From Streptomyces sp. Y2F8-2 (GTDB lineage: Bacteria > Actinomycetota > Actinomycetes > Streptomycetales > Streptomycetaceae): DNA of 64,000 bases. This document shows positions 15,301-23,922 of the stretch, in pieces; positions within the stretch are counted from its first letter, which is position 1; each line of letters starts with the position of its first letter. Under the pieces are notes generated by a model. It saw only the letters and a list, made by a program, of their open reading frames with translations. It ran no database searches and was not told the DNA's origin. Both the position numbers and the translations under genes were made by a program. The DNA is taken from contig NZ_BNGS01000006.1 in NCBI RefSeq assembly GCF_014905555.1, forward strand, positions 310,001-374,000, read 5' to 3'.

Positions 15301-16586
15301 GCGGGGCGGAGCGTTCCCGGGGGCCGGAGGAGTTCGAGGAGTACGGCGCGTACGACGCGTACGAGGGGAGCGACGGGCAGGGCGCACCCGGGGTCGCCGG
15401 CGAGCGGGAGGTGTCCGAAGTGGCCCGGGGGCCGCTGGCCGGTGGGGCCGCGGCGCCCGGGGCCGAGGCGGTCCCGCTCGAGCACCGGGTGCTGAAGTCG
15501 CTGCTCGGGGCCTGGGCGCTGGCCGCCTGTTCCACGGAGGAGACCGCCGCCGTTGAGGCGCACCTCGATGGCTGCGGCGCGTGCGCGGAGGAGGCGCGGC
15601 GGCTGCGGAAGGCCGTCGGGCTGTTGCAGCGGCCCGAGAGTCTGGATCTCGACCCCGCCCTGCGCACCCGTGTCCTGGCGAGTTGCCTCGGCCGGCGCCC
15701 GCCGCGCATCCCGGTGCCGGAGTGGGCCGCCCCCTACGACGCGGAGGCCGCGCGCCTGGACGCCCTGCTGCAGGACATCGGCGATGCCGAGTGGCACACC
15801 CCGGTCAGGCTGCGGTGGTTCGACGGGAGGGCACCGGCGAGCCGCCGCACCACCGTGGCCGGGGTCATCGCCCATCTGCTCTCCGTCGACGGCCTGGTCG
15901 CGGTGGCGCTCGGGCTGGAGGACCCCCTGGGGGACACCGCCGGGGACGACGGCAGCCCCGAGGGGCGCACGGAGGCGTACTGGCGCGCCTCCCACTTCCC
16001 TCCGACCCGCTCCATCCGCGTTCCGTGGCGTGACCAGACCCACCATCTCGTCCGGGCGGTCTCCCTCGCCGACGACACCAGCGGGGCGGTCCCGGTGTCG
16101 TACGGCGCCTTCGGGCTGTCGCTGCACGACGCGATGCTGGATCGGGCCTTCGAGTGCTGGGTGCACGCGGAGGACATCGCGAACGCCGTCGACTACCCCT
16201 ACGACCCGCCGGCACCGCGCCATCTCCACCAGATGTTCGACCTGGCGGTACGGATACTGCCGCAGACCCTGGCCGCCCGGCGGCGCGCCGGCCTCGCCGC
16301 GCCCCCGCGCGGCGGCCGGCACCTCGTTCCGGCGGGAGAGCCCGGGCGCAGTCTGCGCCTGGAGATCGAGGGCCTCGGCGGCGGCGAGTGGCTGATTCCG
16401 CTCGAATGGCCCGGTGCGGTGGCCTCCGCCGAGCACGAGGTGGCGCACGTCGCGCTCGACGGGGTGGAGTTCTGCCGCCTGGCCGCCGGCCATGTGCCGC
16501 CGCAGGAAGCGGCCGCGGGGCAGGTCGGCGATCGGGAGGCGATCAGGGACGTGCTCTTCGCGGCGGCGTCCCTGAGCCGGATGTAG
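15297..16586 (+). CDS. Zinc-finger anti-sigma factor fused to a maleylpyruvate isomerase-like (MDMPI) domain
   Basis: 429 aa, soluble (no membrane segment). After a 50-residue acidic low-complexity start, residues about 60-115 are a zf-HC2/ZAS domain with H-x3-C-x2-C (VEAHLDGCGACAEEARRL), the usual sigma-binding module. From about 140 on there is a DinB/MDMPI-like four-helix domain with VAGVIAHLLSVDGLVAVALG and CWVHAEDIANAVDYP. Cytoplasmic ZAS proteins can release sigma when thiols are oxidised; the MDMPI domain belongs to mycothiol-dependent enzymes, so a mycothiol-linked redox sensor is plausible by inference. Translationally coupled (GTGA) to the sigma gene. Confidence 0.85.
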   Translation: MSGAERSRGPEEFEEYGAYDAYEGSDGQGAPGVAGEREVSEVARGPLAGGAAAPGAEAVPLEHRVLKSLLGAWALAACSTEETAAVEAHLDGCGACAEEARRLRKAVGLLQRPESLDLDPALRTRVLASCLGRRPPRIPVPEWAAPYDAEAARLDALLQDIGDAEWHTPVRLRWFDGRAPASRRTTVAGVIAHLLSVDGLVAVALGLEDPLGDTAGDDGSPEGRTEAYWRASHFPPTRSIRVPWRDQTHHLVRAVSLADDTSGAVPVSYGAFGLSLHDAMLDRAFECWVHAEDIANAVDYPYDPPAPRHLHQMFDLAVRILPQTLAARRRAGLAAPPRGGRHLVPAGEPGRSLRLEIEGLGGGEWLIPLEWPGAVASAEHEVAHVALDGVEFCRLAAGHVPPQEAAAGQVGDREAIRDVLFAAASLSRM

Positions 16587-16589
16587 CGG

Positions 16590-16622
16590 GACCCCGGGGG
16601 GCGGCCTCGGGGCCCCGGGGAG
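16590..16622. terminator. GC hairpin between convergent genes
   Basis: Two CCCCGGGG segments within GACCCCGGGGGGCGGCC...GGGGCCCCGGGG can pair to a stem with a short loop. It lies in the 38-bp gap between the stops of the anti-sigma and purU genes. Confidence 0.45.
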
Positions 16623-16624
16623 CC

Positions 16625-17506
16625 CTAGGCGAAGACCACCGTCCGGCGGCCGTTGAGCAGGATGCGGCGCTCCGCGTGCCACTTCACCGCGCGTGCCAGC
16701 GCCTGGCACTCCACGTCCCGCCCCGTCGCCACCAGCTGGTCCGGGGTGACGTCGTGGCCGACCCGCTCGACCTCCTGCTCGATGATCGGGCCCTCGTCGA
16801 GGTCGGCCGTCACGTAGTGCGCGGTCGCGCCGATCAGCTTCACACCGCGCGCGTGGGCCTGGTGGTAGGGCTTGGCGCCCTTGAAGCTCGGCAGGAAGGA
16901 GTGGTGGATGTTGATGATCCTGCCGCTGAGCTGCTTGCACAGGTCGTCCGAGAGCACCTGCATATAGCGGGCCAGGACCACCAGCTCGACGTCCAGCTCG
17001 CGCACCAGCTCCAGCAGCCGCGCCTCGGACTCCGACTTGGTGTCCTTCGTCACCGGGATGTGGTGGAAGGGAATGTTGTACGAGCCGACCAGCTCGGCGA
17101 AGTCGGTGTGGTTGGAAACCACGGCCGCGATCTCGACGGGCAGCGCGCCGATCCGGGCGCGGAAGAGCAGGTCGTTCAGGCAGTGGCCGAACTTGCTGAC
17201 CATGAGGATGACGCGCATCTTCTCGTCGGCCCGGTGGATCTGCCACTCCATCTGGAAGGAGTCACCGATCGCCGCGAAGCTCGCGCGCAGCTTGTCCACG
17301 GTCACCGGGGCCTCGGCGGAGAAGTGGACCCGCATGAAGAACAGTCCCGTGTCCTGGTCGCCGAACTGCTGGCTGTCGACGATGTTGCAGCCGGTCATGA
17401 ACAGGTAGCTCGACACGGCGTGCACGATCCCCTGCTTGTCCGGGCAGGAGAGGGTGAGGACGTACTGGTCGGCCGGGGCCGAGGCTCGGGTGGACTGCTC
17501 GTTCAT
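16625..17506 (-). CDS. purU: Formyltetrahydrofolate deformylase
   Basis: 293 aa. N-terminal ACT domain (YVLTLSCPDKQGIVHAVSSYL, residues 14-95), then a formyl-transferase fold with the catalytic Asn-His-Asp set in IINIHHSFLPSFKGA and HYVTADLDEGPIIEQ. It hydrolyses 10-formyl-THF to formate and THF, balancing the one-carbon pool and feeding formate to PurT. Start ATG 17504-17506 (MNEQSTRA), since the ACT domain begins 13 residues later; the longer upstream frame shows no similarity. The gene next upstream on the same strand encodes a small conserved protein. Confidence 0.95.
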   Translation of the reverse strand: MNEQSTRASAPADQYVLTLSCPDKQGIVHAVSSYLFMTGCNIVDSQQFGDQDTGLFFMRVHFSAEAPVTVDKLRASFAAIGDSFQMEWQIHRADEKMRVILMVSKFGHCLNDLLFRARIGALPVEIAAVVSNHTDFAELVGSYNIPFHHIPVTKDTKSESEARLLELVRELDVELVVLARYMQVLSDDLCKQLSGRIINIHHSFLPSFKGAKPYHQAHARGVKLIGATAHYVTADLDEGPIIEQEVERVGHDVTPDQLVATGRDVECQALARAVKWHAERRILLNGRRTVVFA

Positions 17507-17638
17507 GCACGCCAGGGTCTCATGTCCGCGGGCCCGCGCGGACCGCCGTCCCGCAACCCGGACGGTCCGGCGTACGACGGGGGCCCCGCCTGGCGACAGG
17601 ACCCCCGAACGACACGGGCCCACCCCGGACCACCGGGT

Positions 17639-18139
17639 CTACGCGCTCCTCGTCAGGATCCGCAGCACCTCGAGCGTGCGCGGCGGCACGTCCGGGTCCT
17701 CCCCGTCGGCCACGGAGAGCCGTACGTGGGCGTCCCGTGCCGCCCGCACCGCCTCCGGCCACGCCTGGTGGTTGAGGTAGGCGTCCACCGGCGCGTCCGG
17801 CCCCACCTGGTGCATGATCCGCAGCACACGCAGGACGGCGGTGTCCACGAGGGCCGCCTCCTGCGAGTCCCGGAAGATCGTGCCGACGTATTTCTCGGCC
17901 GACCAGTTGTCCAGCCAGGTGTCCTCGACCAGGCGGTACACGGCGTCGGTGACGTCTCCGTACCCCTCGACACCGGCCAGCCAGACGTCCCGCTGGAAGA
18001 CGGGATCGGAGAGCATGTGCAGCGCGGAGCGCACATTGCTGCGCCAGCGCCACCACGGCATGTCGTTGAGTGGCATGCCGCCCATGGTGGATGAGCGACG
18101 ACCGCGACGGGAAGAGTTCTCCGGAGCTTGCACGGTCAT
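17639..18139 (-). CDS. Conserved actinobacterial protein (SCO4402-like)
   Basis: 166 aa, soluble, helical. Its core starts MPLNDMPWWRWRSNVRSALHMLSD and continues with DTWLDNWSAEKYVGTIFRDSQEAAL. I recognise it as close to S. coelicolor SCO4402, next to purU there as well; no function is known to me. Start ATG 18137-18139; an internal ATG at about residue 22 (MPLNDM) begins the conserved part and is an alternative. Followed by purU after 132 bp. Confidence 0.8.
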   Translation of the reverse strand: MTVQAPENSSRRGRRSSTMGGMPLNDMPWWRWRSNVRSALHMLSDPVFQRDVWLAGVEGYGDVTDAVYRLVEDTWLDNWSAEKYVGTIFRDSQEAALVDTAVLRVLRIMHQVGPDAPVDAYLNHQAWPEAVRAARDAHVRLSVADGEDPDVPPRTLEVLRILTRSA

Positions 18140-18256
18140 CGATCGTACGTTCCCTGTGAAATGCGGATCATCGGACCCCTCAATTCACCGCGACGCCACC
18201 TTCCGTTGACCTCCGATGACACGACGGTTAGCGGTGTGAGGGAATCGTGCGTGTCC

Positions 18257-19591
18257 ATGACCGGCAGGCGACGCACCCGCTCCTCCTCCATCGGCCCCCG
18301 CGTTCCGGGCTCCGTCCCTGAGAAAGCGACTCCCCGCGTCAGGACCGTCCTGCTGTCCGCGGGCGCGCTGGTGGCAGTTGCGTCGATAGCGGTCGCCTGC
18401 GGGGTCGTCCCCGGTACCACGGGGGGTTCCGGGGACGACCACGTGACCGTCATGACCTGGGCACCCGACAAGACCTCGGCGACCGACAAGCCGGGCATGC
18501 CGGCGATGGCGCAGGCCTACGCGCGCTGGGTCAACGCCCACGGCGGCCTGAACGGCCGCAAGCTCGAGGTCCTGACCTGCAACGACCACAACGACTACGT
18601 GGACGCCGCGAAGTGCGCCCGGCTCGCCGTGAAGGAGAACGCCGTCGCGGTCGTCGGCTCCTACAGCCAGTACGCCAGCTCCTTCCTCTCCCCGCTGGAG
18701 TCGGCGGGCATCCCCTACATCGGCGGCTACGGCCTGACCGACGACGAGTTCAAGAGCGTGCTGTCCTATCCCGTCAACGGCGGCCAGCCCGCGCTGCTGG
18801 CCGGCCTCGGCGAGGAGCTCGGCCGGACCTGCGGCAGCGTCGCCCTGGTGCGCCCCGACACGGTCGCCGGCGACGAGCTTCCCCTGCTGCTCGACGCCGG
18901 ACTGAAGGCGGCGCACCACCCCCCGGCGGCCGACGTGCGCGCCGCAGAGGACGCCACCGCCCTGGACGACCAGGCGCGGCAGGCGCTGGAGGAGGCGACC
19001 GCGAACCCCCGGAAGAAGGGGTGCGTGGTCCCGGCGCTCGACGAACGCACCGGGACCTTCATGGACTCCTTCCGCCGTCTGAGCGCCGACTACCGGCCGG
19101 TGCGCACCGCGTCCGTGCTCGGCAGCGTCGACCAGTCGGTGATCGACTCCTCCGGCGGCGGCTCCGGACCCTACGAGGACGCGTACGTCACCGGCTGGTA
19201 CCCGGAGGCGTCGGACCCGCGCTGGAACGAGATGAAGGATGTGATCAAGGAGCAGGCCTTCGACGACGACCGGATCGATCCGGCGGACGCGGGCGTGCAG
19301 ACCACATGGATCGCGTACACGGTCCTGAAGAAGGCCGTCGAGTCGCTCGGCGACGGCGAGGTGTCGGCCCGCACGATCCGCATGGCCCTGGACAACGGCC
19401 TGAAGGTCGACACCGGGGGCCTCACCCCGACCCTGCGCTGGCGCTTCCAGGACCTCACCGCGGTCGTCGACTTCCCCCGCCTGATCAACTCCGACGTGAC
19501 CTTCCAGCTCGTGCGCGACGGGCGGCTGGTGGCGGCACGCAAGGGCTTCGTGAACGTGTCGAAGACGCTGGAGAGCACGGACAGCGAGTGA
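18257..19591 (+). CDS. Lipoprotein, periplasmic binding protein type 1 (amino-acid/urea ABC transporter-like)
   Basis: 444 aa. Signal sequence with a lipobox ending VAC (VLLSAGALVAVASIAVACG), so it is expected to be a lipid-anchored exported protein. The mature part has the two-lobed Peripla_BP_6 pattern (AQAYARWVNAHGGLNGRKLEV, VGSYSQYASSFLSPLESAGIPYIGG, near the C terminus DAGVQTTWIAYTVLKKAVE). Such proteins bind branched-chain amino acids, amides or urea. No permease or ATPase is adjacent, so it may work with an unlinked transporter or as a receptor. Start ATG 18257; GTG 18236 in frame is an alternative, and neither has a strong RBS. Confidence 0.85.
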   Translation: MTGRRRTRSSSIGPRVPGSVPEKATPRVRTVLLSAGALVAVASIAVACGVVPGTTGGSGDDHVTVMTWAPDKTSATDKPGMPAMAQAYARWVNAHGGLNGRKLEVLTCNDHNDYVDAAKCARLAVKENAVAVVGSYSQYASSFLSPLESAGIPYIGGYGLTDDEFKSVLSYPVNGGQPALLAGLGEELGRTCGSVALVRPDTVAGDELPLLLDAGLKAAHHPPAADVRAAEDATALDDQARQALEEATANPRKKGCVVPALDERTGTFMDSFRRLSADYRPVRTASVLGSVDQSVIDSSGGGSGPYEDAYVTGWYPEASDPRWNEMKDVIKEQAFDDDRIDPADAGVQTTWIAYTVLKKAVESLGDGEVSARTIRMALDNGLKVDTGGLTPTLRWRFQDLTAVVDFPRLINSDVTFQLVRDGRLVAARKGFVNVSKTLESTDSE

Positions 19592-19598
19592 GGCGTGC

Positions 19599-19636
19599 CG
19601 GTGCGCGCCGCCCCGTTCACCGGGTGGCGCGCACCG
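19599..19636. terminator. Bidirectional hairpin terminator
   Basis: Perfect 11-bp inverted repeat CGGTGCGCGCC (19599-19609) and 19626-19636 in the 51-bp gap between the convergent lipoprotein and Pro-rich protein genes. Confidence 0.7.
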
Positions 19637-19642
19637 CCGTGC

Positions 19643-21085
19643 TCACAGCTGGGTCGGCTGGCGCTCGGTCAGGCCGTACTTCTGCGCGATGACGTTCCAC
19701 ATCTGTGCCGCCTTCGCCTTCTGGGCGCTGGCCGTGCCGCTGTCCCGGTTACCTGCCTGGGCCTGGGGGGTCACGCGCGCCTGGCCCTTCTTGCAGCCCT
19801 TCTTGCCCGAGACCTGGTCGGCCCAGGCCGCGTAGTGGGTGTCGGCGGACGCGGACGCCTTCCAGGCGCTGGCGAGCGCGGCGGTCAGCGCGGCGTGGTC
19901 GGGGAGCTTGTCGACCTGGAGTCCGGACAGCCGGCTCACCAGGTCGTTGCGCTGCTTGGCCGCGTCCCGCAGGTCGCCGGCCGACTGGTCGAGGTTCTGG
20001 CACGCCTTGACGTTCGCGACCGCCCTGATCACCGCGTCGCGGCTGTTGCCGCTGTCGGCGAGGAGCTTGTCCAGGGCGACGGCCTGCGCCCGGGCCGGGT
20101 CGGCGGCACCCGACCCCGAGGCGTCCGCGGCGGGCCCGGTCGCGGCGACGGACTTGCTGTGGTCGTTCTTGCCGTCGCTGCCGCCACCCCCGCCGAGCAG
20201 GGCGCCGGCCCCGATCCCGAGGACGACTATGCCGACGCCGACGGCCGCGATGAGGGGGACGCGCGAGCGGGTACGGCCACCACGCTGGTCGGCCTCCCGG
20301 CTCACGGGTGCACCGGGGGCGTCCGCGCCGTCGAAGCGCGGCAGGTGCTGGGTGGATGCGGCGAACCCGCCCGCGCCGTCACGGAAGAGGTTGTCGAACT
20401 CGGGCGGCGGCGCCTGCCCGGGCACCCCGGGCGCCCCGGGCCGCACGGCGTAAGGCTGGCCGGGCACGGGCGGAAGGTACTGGGTGGCCTGGGCGTCGGG
20501 GTCGGCGGCGGGCGGCAGCGGGCCGACGGCGCGTCCGAGGATCTGGGTCGCCTGGTCGGCGGGCATCTCCGGGGGCAGCGCGCCCGGGCCCGTCGGCGGG
20601 ATGTACTGGGTGGCCCCCTCGTCGGGAGAGGCGGCCACCGGGGGTATGTACTGCGTCGCACCCTCGCTCGGGGCGGCGGCGACAGGCGGCAGGTACTGCG
20701 TGGCGCCTTCGTCGGCGGAGCCGGCCGCCGGGGGCAGGGGCCCGGCGCCGGCGCTCTGCTGCGGGGGCAGCGGCTGTCCCGGGCCGGCCGGCGGCTGCTG
20801 ACCCCAGGCCGAGCGCGGGTCCGAGCCCTCCCAGGACGGCTGCGTGCCCCACTGCTGGTTCTGGTTCTCCTGGTGCTGGGCAGCCTGCCCCGGCCCCCAG
20901 GGCTGTCCCCATGCCTGCCCGCCGGCGGGGCCGGGCGCGGGTGCGGGTGCCTGCGCCGGGGGCAGGGAACCGTTCACTCCGCCCATCTGGCCCGGCAGCA
21001 GGGGCGCGCCGCCGTCGGAGGGCAGCACGATGCCTTCGCGCGCGGGCCGCGCCGAGGGCTCCTCGCCCTGTCCACTCTGCGTCAC
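19643..21085 (-). CDS. Single-pass membrane protein with long Pro/Gln-rich cytoplasmic part and ATQYxPP repeats
   Basis: 480 aa. Residues 1-280 are low-complexity (PGQPWGPGQ, PPQQ) and carry several ATQYLPP or ATQYIPP units separated by about 17 residues. One membrane helix follows at about 287-307 (VPLIAAVGVGIVVLGIGAGALLGG), then an extracellular helical domain of about 170 residues with two Cys (NVKACQNLD, GKKGCKKGQ). Thr-Gln-Tyr units with acidic residues before them recall targets of Ser/Thr kinases or FHA ligands in actinobacteria, by inference. Function unknown. GTG 21083-21085 start. Convergent with the lipoprotein gene. Confidence 0.8.
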   Translation of the reverse strand: MTQSGQGEEPSARPAREGIVLPSDGGAPLLPGQMGGVNGSLPPAQAPAPAPGPAGGQAWGQPWGPGQAAQHQENQNQQWGTQPSWEGSDPRSAWGQQPPAGPGQPLPPQQSAGAGPLPPAAGSADEGATQYLPPVAAAPSEGATQYIPPVAASPDEGATQYIPPTGPGALPPEMPADQATQILGRAVGPLPPAADPDAQATQYLPPVPGQPYAVRPGAPGVPGQAPPPEFDNLFRDGAGGFAASTQHLPRFDGADAPGAPVSREADQRGGRTRSRVPLIAAVGVGIVVLGIGAGALLGGGGGSDGKNDHSKSVAATGPAADASGSGAADPARAQAVALDKLLADSGNSRDAVIRAVANVKACQNLDQSAGDLRDAAKQRNDLVSRLSGLQVDKLPDHAALTAALASAWKASASADTHYAAWADQVSGKKGCKKGQARVTPQAQAGNRDSGTASAQKAKAAQMWNVIAQKYGLTERQPTQL

Positions 21086-21170
21086 CGGGACTCCTACGAA
21101 TGGGGGACCTTCGGAATCGTCGGCTCACGCTACCGGGTCCCCATGACCGGGTGCCACGCTGGACAGGGGG

Positions 21171-21207
21171 AGCGCCCCCTAGGGCGCGGGACTGGGCGCG
21201 CCCAGCC
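21171..21207. repeat. Extragenic palindromic repeat fragment
   Basis: GCGCCCCCTAGGGCGC hairpin followed by GGGACTGGGCGCGCCCAGCCACG resembles the common Streptomyces GGGGCGCGGGG-CTG...CAGCCAC extragenic element, in degenerate form. Located upstream of the Pro-rich protein gene. Confidence 0.45.
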
Positions 21208-21302
21208 ACGGACGATCCGCACCAACGAGACATCCGTCACCCTTACGGCGATACCCCCGGGGCCCGGGGCGGAGCCCCGCGACGGCACCCCCGGCCCCGG
21301 GC

Positions 21303-21362
21303 ACGCCACACAACCGCCGGTGACGCCACACAACCGCCGGTGACGTCGCACAACCGCCGGAG
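21303..21362. repeat. Three 20-bp tandem repeats
   Basis: Units at 21303-21322 and 21323-21342 are identical (ACGCCACACAACCGCCGGTG); the third (21343-21362) has four changes. They end 4 bp from the stop codon of the NsdA-like gene. Confidence 0.85.
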
Positions 21363-21365
21363 GCG

Positions 21366-22748
21366 TCACGCGGCTGCCAGATCCAGCCGCGCCCCGAACT
21401 CCCGCACCACGGTCTCCTCCCGATACGGCTCCAACCGCTGCTGCAGGTCCTCGAGATACTCCGCCCCCCGACTGGAGCGCAGCGTGCCGAGCAGTTCCAC
21501 GGCCTTCAACCCGGTGTGGCACGCCTGCTCCACCTCCCGCTGCTGCACCTGCGCGGTGGCCAGCAGCACCAACCCGATCGCCCGCCTCCGGGCCCGGGAC
21601 TCGGGATGCCCGGCGAGCGACTCCTCCGCCCGCCGGGCCGCCGCCTCCGCCTGCCCCAGATCCCGGTGACAGTGCGCCAGCTCGTCCGCCAGGTACGCCT
21701 CGTCGAAGTGCGCGATCCACGCCGGATCGTCCCCGGACGCCGCGTCGGCCGACTCCAGTGCCGTCACCGCACGCCCGGACGCGATCTGCGTGGCGCGGAC
21801 ATCGCCCATCAGCGCATGCCCGCGCGCCTCCGCCGCGTAGAACATCGCCTCCGCGCGCGGGGTCACGCGCCCCCGCGCCCCCTCCTGCGCCGCCCGCGCC
21901 AACTGCGCGATCTCACGCGGGTTTCCGAGCTGCGCCGCGAGGTGGCTCATCGACGCCGCGAGCACATAGCCGCCGTACCCCCGGTCACCGGCCGCCTGAG
22001 CGAGCCGCAACGCCTGGATGTAGTACCGCTGCGCGAGGCCCGGCTGTCCGGTGTCGACCGCCATGTACCCCGCGAGCTCGGTCAACCGCGCGACCGCCCC
22101 GAACAGTTCGCGTCCCACCGCGTCCCGGTACGACCCCGCCAGCAGTCCGGAGACGACGCTGTTGAGGTAGTGCACGACGACCGGCCGCACATGCCCGCTG
22201 CCGTACTGGTGGTCCAGTTCGACCAGGGCCTGCGTCATGGCCCGCACCGCGTCCACGTCCGACTGTCCCACCCGCGGCCCGGCCGACCGCGCGACCTGCG
22301 GGTCCGGCCCGGAGATCAGCCAGTCACGGCTCGGCTCGACGAGCGCGGAGGCCGCGACGGAGGACCCCGACAGGAAGTCCCGGCGTCCGACGTCGCTGCG
22401 CCACAGCTCGCAGACCTGCTCGATCGCTCCGAGCACCGTGGGCGAGAACTGCAGACCCACGCCCGACGCGAGGTTCTTGCCGTTGGCCATGCCGATCTCG
22501 TCGATCGTGACCGTGCGCCCCAGCTTGCGGCCGAGCGCCTCCGCGATGATCGCCGGGGCCCGGCCCCGCGGCTGCTGTCCGCGCAGCCAGCGGGCCACGG
22601 ACGTCTTGTCGTAGCGCAGGTCGAGGCCGTGCTCCGCGCCGCACATGTTGACCCGGCGGGCGAGCCCCGCGTTCGAGCAACCCGCTTCCTGGATGAGCGC
22701 CTGCAGTCGTTCGTTCGGCTGCCGCGCGACAAGAGGCCTGGCGGCCAT
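21366..22748 (-). CDS. NsdA-like regulator: HTH plus TPR domain
   Basis: 460 aa. Residues 1-75 contain a helix-turn-helix of the kind SNAGLARRVN...DKTSVARWLRGQQPRG; residues about 170-450 are helical repeats with TPR character (AQRYYIQALRLAQAAGDRGYGGYVL, LADELAHCHRDLGQAEAAARRAEESL). This organisation is that of the NsdA/NsdB family, whose founder represses antibiotic production and sporulation in S. coelicolor; Streptomyces has many paralogues, so the role of this one is open. An internal GRRDFLSGSSVAASAL mimics a Tat signal but lies at residue 120. ATG 22746-22748. Confidence 0.85.
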   Translation of the reverse strand: MAARPLVARQPNERLQALIQEAGCSNAGLARRVNMCGAEHGLDLRYDKTSVARWLRGQQPRGRAPAIIAEALGRKLGRTVTIDEIGMANGKNLASGVGLQFSPTVLGAIEQVCELWRSDVGRRDFLSGSSVAASALVEPSRDWLISGPDPQVARSAGPRVGQSDVDAVRAMTQALVELDHQYGSGHVRPVVVHYLNSVVSGLLAGSYRDAVGRELFGAVARLTELAGYMAVDTGQPGLAQRYYIQALRLAQAAGDRGYGGYVLAASMSHLAAQLGNPREIAQLARAAQEGARGRVTPRAEAMFYAAEARGHALMGDVRATQIASGRAVTALESADAASGDDPAWIAHFDEAYLADELAHCHRDLGQAEAAARRAEESLAGHPESRARRRAIGLVLLATAQVQQREVEQACHTGLKAVELLGTLRSSRGAEYLEDLQQRLEPYREETVVREFGARLDLAAA

Positions 22749-23089
22749 GGCGTACCCCCTACTTCCTGGCTCGGTTCGCCGAGTGGCCGGTGCAGCGAAA
22801 AGATCCGGCCTTGAAGATCGATGCCCAGCGGACATTCCTCTGATGCGAGACATGCGAAGATTGCCGGGGTAAAGGCTGGTCCCGCACCCCCCACCTGGTT
22901 ACCCCGCCCCCGCCGCGGTTCCCCGTGCGCGCCCCCACCCGTGCATCCATGCGCCCCACCCGCCGAGACGGTGCTCCTCCCCGGCGCATGTGGGATGAAA
23001 AGGACATGCTCAAAAAGCATCGGTCCACGTCGGGACGGCCCTCCGTGGGCGGGGCGTAACCCCCGGTGATCGCTAGAGTTGAGTTCATC
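22749..23089. other. Divergent intergenic region (341 bp)
   Basis: No gene supported. Upstream region shared by the NsdA-like regulator and the primase/polymerase-domain gene. A TAGAGT -10-like hexamer (23074-23079) lies 10 nt before the GTG at 23090. The rest is C-rich without clear repeats. Confidence 0.45.
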
Positions 23090-23743
23090 GTGGAAGAGAC
23101 CATCGCGGGCCCTGAAGCTGCCCACATCCCGAAGCAGCGCGGCGAATCGCTCCTGGACGCCGCCGTCCGTTACGTCGAGGAGCGTCACTGGGACGTGTTC
23201 CCCGGCACCTGGCTGGATGCCGTCGACGGGATGCACCGCTGCTCCTGCGGTCAGTCCGCGTGTCCCGTGCCCGGAGCGCACCCGGCACGCGACGACTGGG
23301 CGACGCAGGCGACCGGCAGTGCCACCGTCGCACGCGGTCTGTGGTCCGAGCGGCCGACCGCGTCGATCCTGCTGCCCACCGGACGCACCTTCGACGCGAT
23401 CGACGTCCCGGAGACCGCCGGCTTCCTCGCCCTCGCGCGCATGGAGCGCATGGAGCTGACGCTCGGTCCGGTGACGCTGACGCCGGCGCGGCGCATGCAG
23501 TTCTTCGTGCTGCCGGGCGCGTCCGCGAAGGTGCCGGACCTGCTGCGCAAACTGGGCTGGCAGGCCGCCTCACTCGACCTGGTCACGCTCGGCGAGGGCG
23601 CGTACGTCGCCGCGCCGCCCACCCGGTTCGGATCGCGGGGGGCCGTGCAGTGGGCGCGGCGACCCACGTCGGCGAACCGGTGGCTGCCGGATGCGGAGGA
23701 ACTGGTGTCGCCGTTGGCCTATGCGTGCGGCAGGGATCGGTAG
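23090..23743 (+). CDS. Protein with bifunctional DNA primase/polymerase-type (Prim-Pol) N-terminal domain
   Basis: 217 aa. The region LLDAAVRYVEERHWDVFPGTW, the Cys-rich CSCGQSACPVPGAHPARDDWATQAT (H..W pattern) and GRTFDAIDVPETAGFLAL match the short chromosomal 'bifunctional DNA primase/polymerase N-terminal domain' proteins of Streptomyces. The catalytic acidic motif appears only as FDAID, so true polymerase activity is doubtful. Start GTG 23090 fits a leaderless transcript; GTG 23066 is an alternative. No replication genes are adjacent. Confidence 0.75.
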   Translation: MEETIAGPEAAHIPKQRGESLLDAAVRYVEERHWDVFPGTWLDAVDGMHRCSCGQSACPVPGAHPARDDWATQATGSATVARGLWSERPTASILLPTGRTFDAIDVPETAGFLALARMERMELTLGPVTLTPARRMQFFVLPGASAKVPDLLRKLGWQAASLDLVTLGEGAYVAAPPTRFGSRGAVQWARRPTSANRWLPDAEELVSPLAYACGRDR

Positions 23744-23807
23744 CCGTTCGTCTTCTCGTCCACCTGGTTTCTCGCCGTCCCCGGCAGCGCGTTGCCTGTG
23801 GTTGCCC

Positions 23808-23850
23808 GCTCCCCCACGTTCTCGACTTCGCTCGGACAGGGGGACCCCCA
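23808..23850. repeat. Streptomyces extragenic repeat (CTCCCCC...GGGGGA type)
   Basis: CTCCCCCACGTTCTCGACTT followed by CGCTCGGACAGGGGGACCCCC, with the outer CTCCCC and GGGGGA able to pair. From memory this is a member of a very common Streptomyces intergenic repeat. It lies 20 bp downstream in the 179-bp gap before the ABC transporter genes and may act as terminator for the preceding gene. Confidence 0.55.
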
Positions 23851-23888
23851 TCACGGCGGAGCCGCACATCGGCACTGTCCCGCGCTCG

Positions 23889-23922
23889 TTGCAGGGGCGC
23901 CCCCGCGCCGTAGGGTTCTCAC
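23889..23922 (+). promoter_or_regulatory. Leaderless promoter of the ABC transporter operon
   Basis: -35 TTGCAG (23889-23894), 16-bp spacer, -10 TAGGGT (23911-23916), then exactly 6 nt to the ATG at 23923. Transcription is expected to begin at the start codon. Confidence 0.7.
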
